Assembly (NCBI RefSeq): GCF_009913235.1 | Contig: NZ_CP047897.1 | Span: forward strand, 2,065,501 to 2,129,500 | From: Nibribacter ruber | Lineage (GTDB): Bacteria; Bacteroidota; Bacteroidia; Cytophagales; Hymenobacteraceae | Length of the DNA: 64,000 nt | Direction of reading: 5' to 3' | Notes under the pieces: model-generated | What the model was told of the DNA's origin: nothing | What the model saw: only the letters and a program-made list of their open reading frames with translations | The model's database searches: none | Program-made: the position numbers and the translations under genes | Shown: positions 61,418-64,000 of the stretch, in pieces | Numbering within the stretch: position 1 is the first letter of the stretch | Layout of the letters: the number at the start of each line of letters is the position of its first letter

Positions 61418-61894
61418 TTACTTCGCCTGGAAAGCATTTAGCATCCAAAGCGTTTTCTCCAGGGCGTTCAGGTCATCACTGATTAAACCTTGCGTACCTT
61501 CGTCCTCCAGTTCAGAGGCCATGGCCAGGACTTCGCGCTCTAGGTGAATGATCTGCCCAATGTTTTCCACGGTGGCGCTTACAGTGTCAACATCCGTCGT
61601 CAGACCTTTGCGTTCCTGCACTCTGGACGTGGCCAGGTAATCTGAGAAGCTGTGCATAGGCGTATGACGCAAGGTCAAAATACGCTCGGCAATCTCATCA
61701 ATGGTTTCAAAGGCGGCCGTGTATAATTCTTCAAATTTGGCGTGCAGGGCAAAGAAATTTCCGCCGCGAATGTTCCAATGGAACGCGCGCAGGTTCTGGT
61801 AGTAGACGTGGTAGTTGGCCAGCAGTTCGTTTAGTTTAACGGCTAAATCTTTAGTATCTCTGCGTGCTAAGCCTAGTTCATTATGTGATTCCAT
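61418..61894 (-). CDS. dps: Dps family DNA-protection protein
   Basis: Ferritin-like dodecamer protecting DNA from peroxide. 158 residues from the ATG at 61894 (a TTG two codons upstream is possible). The ferroxidase region is YYQNLRAFHWNIRGGNFFAL with HAKFEELYTAAFETIDEIAE; HTPMHSFSDYLATSRV follows. Divergent from oxyR, its known regulator type. Confidence 0.94.
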   Translation of the reverse strand: MESHNELGLARRDTKDLAVKLNELLANYHVYYQNLRAFHWNIRGGNFFALHAKFEELYTAAFETIDEIAERILTLRHTPMHSFSDYLATSRVQERKGLTTDVDTVSATVENIGQIIHLEREVLAMASELEDEGTQGLISDDLNALEKTLWMLNAFQAK

Positions 61895-62203
61895 AGTCAA
61901 ATGTGTTCTTAATTAGGTTTGTGTTGGTGCATACGGGAAAACACTGGCTTATGATGTCATTGCATAAATTGATTATATAACTTTCGCTATAGAGAAAAAC
62001 TATTATATTCGCAGAGTACCTTCGTTTTTGGCCTATTTTCCAAGAAATAGCCCAAAAACGCAGTCCGCTACCTCAGCACTCGCACAAGGAATCTATATGA
62101 CGACTTGTTACAGGGAAAGGGACATTATCACTTTTGGGCCCATTTTCCTTGTTACTACCGGACATTGCTTCGTCTCTGCAACCCTTGCCTATCCCCTATT
62201 TGC
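61895..62203. promoter_or_regulatory. dps-oxyR divergent control region
   Basis: 309 bp between divergent genes, AT-rich around 61945-62015, containing palindrome copy 26. On the plus strand TAACTTTC at 61978 is one base off the Bacteroidota -7 motif TAnnTTTG, with a TTG at 61960, but spacing is short. I could not define an OxyR site by eye. Confidence 0.4.
62023..62060. repeat. Dispersed 38-bp palindrome, copy 26
   Basis: Left arm CGTTTTTGGCCTA, centre TTTTCCAAGAAA, right arm TAGCCCAAAAACG, in the dps-oxyR divergent region: not downstream of any gene. Confidence 0.88.
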
Positions 62204-63139
62204 ATGACCCTTACTCAACTAGAATATCTGCTGGCCGTAGACACGTACCGTCACTTCGCGACTGCCGCCGAGCATTGTTTTGTGACCCAGCCCACCCTGA
62301 GCATGCAGTTGCAGAAGCTGGAGGATGAACTGGGCGTGCAGTTGTTTGACCGGAGCCGCGTGCCCGTGAGGCCCACTGAGCTGGGGAAAGACGTGATTGA
62401 GCAGGCCCGCGTCACGGTGTCTGAATTCAAGAAAATACAGGAAATTGTGCAGGCCCAGCGCACGGGCATCACCGGCGAGTTACGCATAGGCGTTATTCCC
62501 ACGCTGGCGCCTTACCTCATTCCGCTGTTCATCACCGACTTTATCCAGAAATATCCCAAGGTGCACGTAGTGGTGCAGGAACTGGTCACAGATTCTATCA
62601 TTGAGAAGCTCCGGCTGGAGATGCTGGACGTGGGCTTGTTGGTGACGCCCTTGCAGGAGAAGACCATTGTGGAGATTCCGCTGTTTTATGAAGCCTTTGT
62701 GGGCTACCTGCATCCTAAGCATCCATTGTTCTCTGAACAGGAAATCACGCCCGGCTCCATTGACAATGAAGATCTGTGGCTGATGAACGAAGGCCACTGC
62801 TTTAGGAGCCAGGTACTTCAAATCTGCAACCGTACCAAGCCACCCAAGAACGTGCACCTGGACTATGAAAGCGGCTCCCTGGAAACCCTCAAGCGCATTG
62901 TAGAAACCCAGAGTGGCATGACGCTCTTGCCAGAGTTGTCGGTAATGGACCTACCCGAAGACAAGAAACTGCTGGTGCGTCCTTTCACAGACCCCGCCCC
63001 TCTGCGCGAGGTGAGCTTGGTGGTACACAAAAGCTTCCTGAAGAAACGGATGATTGAGGCACTGAGGGAAACCATTTTGGCCCATATCCCCACAGACCTC
63101 AAGACCAGAAATCCCGTACGAGTGGTTAAAATCAAATAA
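62204..63139 (+). CDS. oxyR: Peroxide-responsive LysR-type regulator OxyR
   Basis: 311 residues from the ATG at 62204 (MTLTQLEYLLAVDTYRHFAT). Winged helix-turn-helix FATAAEHCFVTQPTLSMQLQ, effector domain, and the peroxide-sensing cysteines at 199 and 208 in NEGHCFRSQVLQICNR, at the same residue numbers as in E. coli OxyR. Longer upstream frame rejected. Probably activates dps, which is divergent. Confidence 0.95.
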   Translation: MTLTQLEYLLAVDTYRHFATAAEHCFVTQPTLSMQLQKLEDELGVQLFDRSRVPVRPTELGKDVIEQARVTVSEFKKIQEIVQAQRTGITGELRIGVIPTLAPYLIPLFITDFIQKYPKVHVVVQELVTDSIIEKLRLEMLDVGLLVTPLQEKTIVEIPLFYEAFVGYLHPKHPLFSEQEITPGSIDNEDLWLMNEGHCFRSQVLQICNRTKPPKNVHLDYESGSLETLKRIVETQSGMTLLPELSVMDLPEDKKLLVRPFTDPAPLREVSLVVHKSFLKKRMIEALRETILAHIPTDLKTRNPVRVVKIK

Positions 63140-63141
63140 GC

Positions 63142-63179
63142 CGTTTTTAGCCTCTTTTCTGGAAACCAGGCCAAAAACG
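63142..63179. repeat. Dispersed 38-bp palindrome, copy 27
   Basis: Left arm CGTTTTTAGCC, centre TTTTCTGGAAAC, right arm AGGCCAAAAACG. Begins 2 bp after the oxyR stop. Confidence 0.92.
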
Positions 63180-63213
63180 AACACTTATATAGCTTGCTCA
63201 ACCTCCACTCCCT

Positions 63214-64000
63214 GTGAAAGAACCTCGTCCCTTTGTCTTTAGTAGAGAGCATTTCTTGCAACAACTGCAACAAGAAGGCCTTTGGGATGTGGTGGTGATT
63301 GGCGGCGGCGCCACTGGTCTGGGCATTGCCGTGGATGCGGCCTCCCGGGGCTACAAAACCGTATTGCTGGAGCAGGCAGACTTTGCCAAAGGCACCTCCA
63401 GCCGAAGCACCAAGTTAGTCCACGGCGGTGTGCGCTATCTTGCGCAGGGACACATCAAACTGGTCTTGGAGGCCTTGCGCGAGCGAGGCCGCTTGCTCCA
63501 AAACGCGCCGCACCTGGTCAACGTCCAGTCCTTCATCATTCCTACCTACAGTTGGTGGGACAGGCTGGTGTATGGTTTTGGATTGACCGTGTATGATTGG
63601 ATGGCCGGGAAACTTCGCCTGCGTTCCACCACTTTTCTCTCTGCCCAAGAAACCGCCCAGCAACTCCCTAACATTAAGCCTAAAGGCCTGACCGGCGGCG
63701 TGCAGTATTTTGACGGTCAGTTTGACGACACCCGCCTGGCCATTAACCTGGCCCAAACCTGCGCTGAGCAAGACGGCGTGCTTCTCAACTATATGCCCGT
63801 GGTCAACCTGCTCAAAGACGGCCATGGCAAGGTCGTTGGCGTTCAGGCAAAGGACCTGGAATCTGGCCAGCACTACTCTCTACAAGCCAAGACAGTCATC
63901 AACGCGACGGGTGTTTTCGTGAATAGCATTCTGCACATGGACGCCCCAGCCCAAGCGCCACTGGTTCGGCCCAGTCAAGGGGTGCATGTGGTCTTGGACC
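63214..64000 (+). CDS. glpD: Glycerol-3-phosphate dehydrogenase, FAD-dependent (partial)
   Basis: GTG start at 63214 (KEPRPFVFSREHFLQQLQ); 262 codons before the right edge. FAD motif VVVIGGGATGLGIAVDAASR, then FAKGTSSRSTKLVHGGVRYL, a GlpD signature, and GGVQYFDGQFDDTRLAINLA. Oxidises glycerol-3-phosphate to DHAP at the membrane. No glpF or glpK visible. Confidence 0.93.
   Translation, partial: MKEPRPFVFSREHFLQQLQQEGLWDVVVIGGGATGLGIAVDAASRGYKTVLLEQADFAKGTSSRSTKLVHGGVRYLAQGHIKLVLEALRERGRLLQNAPHLVNVQSFIIPTYSWWDRLVYGFGLTVYDWMAGKLRLRSTTFLSAQETAQQLPNIKPKGLTGGVQYFDGQFDDTRLAINLAQTCAEQDGVLLNYMPVVNLLKDGHGKVVGVQAKDLESGQHYSLQAKTVINATGVFVNSILHMDAPAQAPLVRPSQGVHVVLD

Noticed and set aside
3235-63179. CRISPR array made of the 38-bp palindromes
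   Set aside because: Copies are spread across the window at irregular distances of about 0.1 to 8 kb with genes between them, and no cas genes are present.
3235-63179. Palindromes as ordinary intrinsic terminators
   Set aside because: The T-run is in the 5' arm and flanks after the hairpin are not T-rich; several copies have a separate true terminator beside them, and some lie upstream of genes or between divergent genes.
1-64000. tRNA, rRNA or prophage genes
   Set aside because: No T-loop/acceptor pairs, rRNA segments, integrase or phage structural genes seen on either strand.

Overview
The window looks like chromosome from a Bacteroidota species of the Cytophagales, most like the Hymenobacteraceae (Rufibacter/Pontibacter type). 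The evidence is a type IX secretion cargo with a type B C-terminal domain beside a PorP/SprF gene, an outer-membrane DUF5916 protein, RNase Y, a MreBCD-PBP2 operon, a near absence of Shine-Dalgarno sequences, roughly 50% GC, and many family-typical palindromic repeats. The genus is an inference from gene content. No rRNA, tRNA, CRISPR array, prophage or complete insertion sequence was seen.

Layout. 1-3.1 kb (minus): cell-shape operon mreB-mreC-mreD-mrdA, with mrdA cut by the left edge. 3.4-5.8 kb (minus): purH and purN. 5.8-6.6 kb: non-coding, repeat-rich. 6.6-9.0 kb (minus): a two-gene DNA-metabolism pair (TIGR03915/DUF4130 protein and TIGR03916 radical SAM protein). 9.1-21.3 kb (plus): BamA-like barrel, giant PKD/T9SS cargo plus PorP/SprF, CvfB-like S1 protein, DUF5916 protein, SDR and methyltransferase. 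21.9-24.5 kb (minus): ECF sigma factor, DUF4142 protein, cupredoxin, cyanophycinase. 24.7-30.3 kb (plus): SAM-I riboswitch, metH with an in-frame DUF559 nuclease insertion, metF. 30.4-39.6 kb: AT-rich hypothetical genes interleaved with a RimB-RimK-aspartoacylase cluster, a PQQ-type dehydrogenase lipoprotein and a hydrolase. 39.6-44.9 kb (minus): GH20 hexosaminidase, DUF502, ispH, cmk and a previously easy-to-miss 54-residue lipoprotein. 45-47.6 kb (plus): adenine deaminase and TauE/SafE exporter. 47.6-53.5 kb (minus): response regulator and an atypical kinase, CBS/cysteine synthase, small secreted proteins, metallophosphoesterase. 53.6-60.8 kb (plus): radC, DUF1684, pheT, coiled-coil gene, zapA, rny. 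60.8-61.4 kb: cluster of palindromes. 61.4-64 kb: dps and oxyR divergent, then glpD cut by the right edge.

Functional themes are housekeeping: cell-wall elongation, purine salvage and synthesis, a methionine/one-carbon block under SAM control, isoprenoid and CTP precursors, peroxide defence.

The most unusual content is not protein-coding. At least 27 copies of one ~38-bp palindrome lie between genes, about one per 2.4 kb, never inside a gene and usually just after a stop codon. Two consecutive AT-rich genes are each packaged as palindrome + conserved ~85-bp leader + ORF, which looks like a gene cassette. Other standouts are the DUF559 nuclease domain embedded between the cap and cobalamin domains of MetH, and an ethylene-receptor-like sensor kinase whose phospho-accepting histidine is an arginine.
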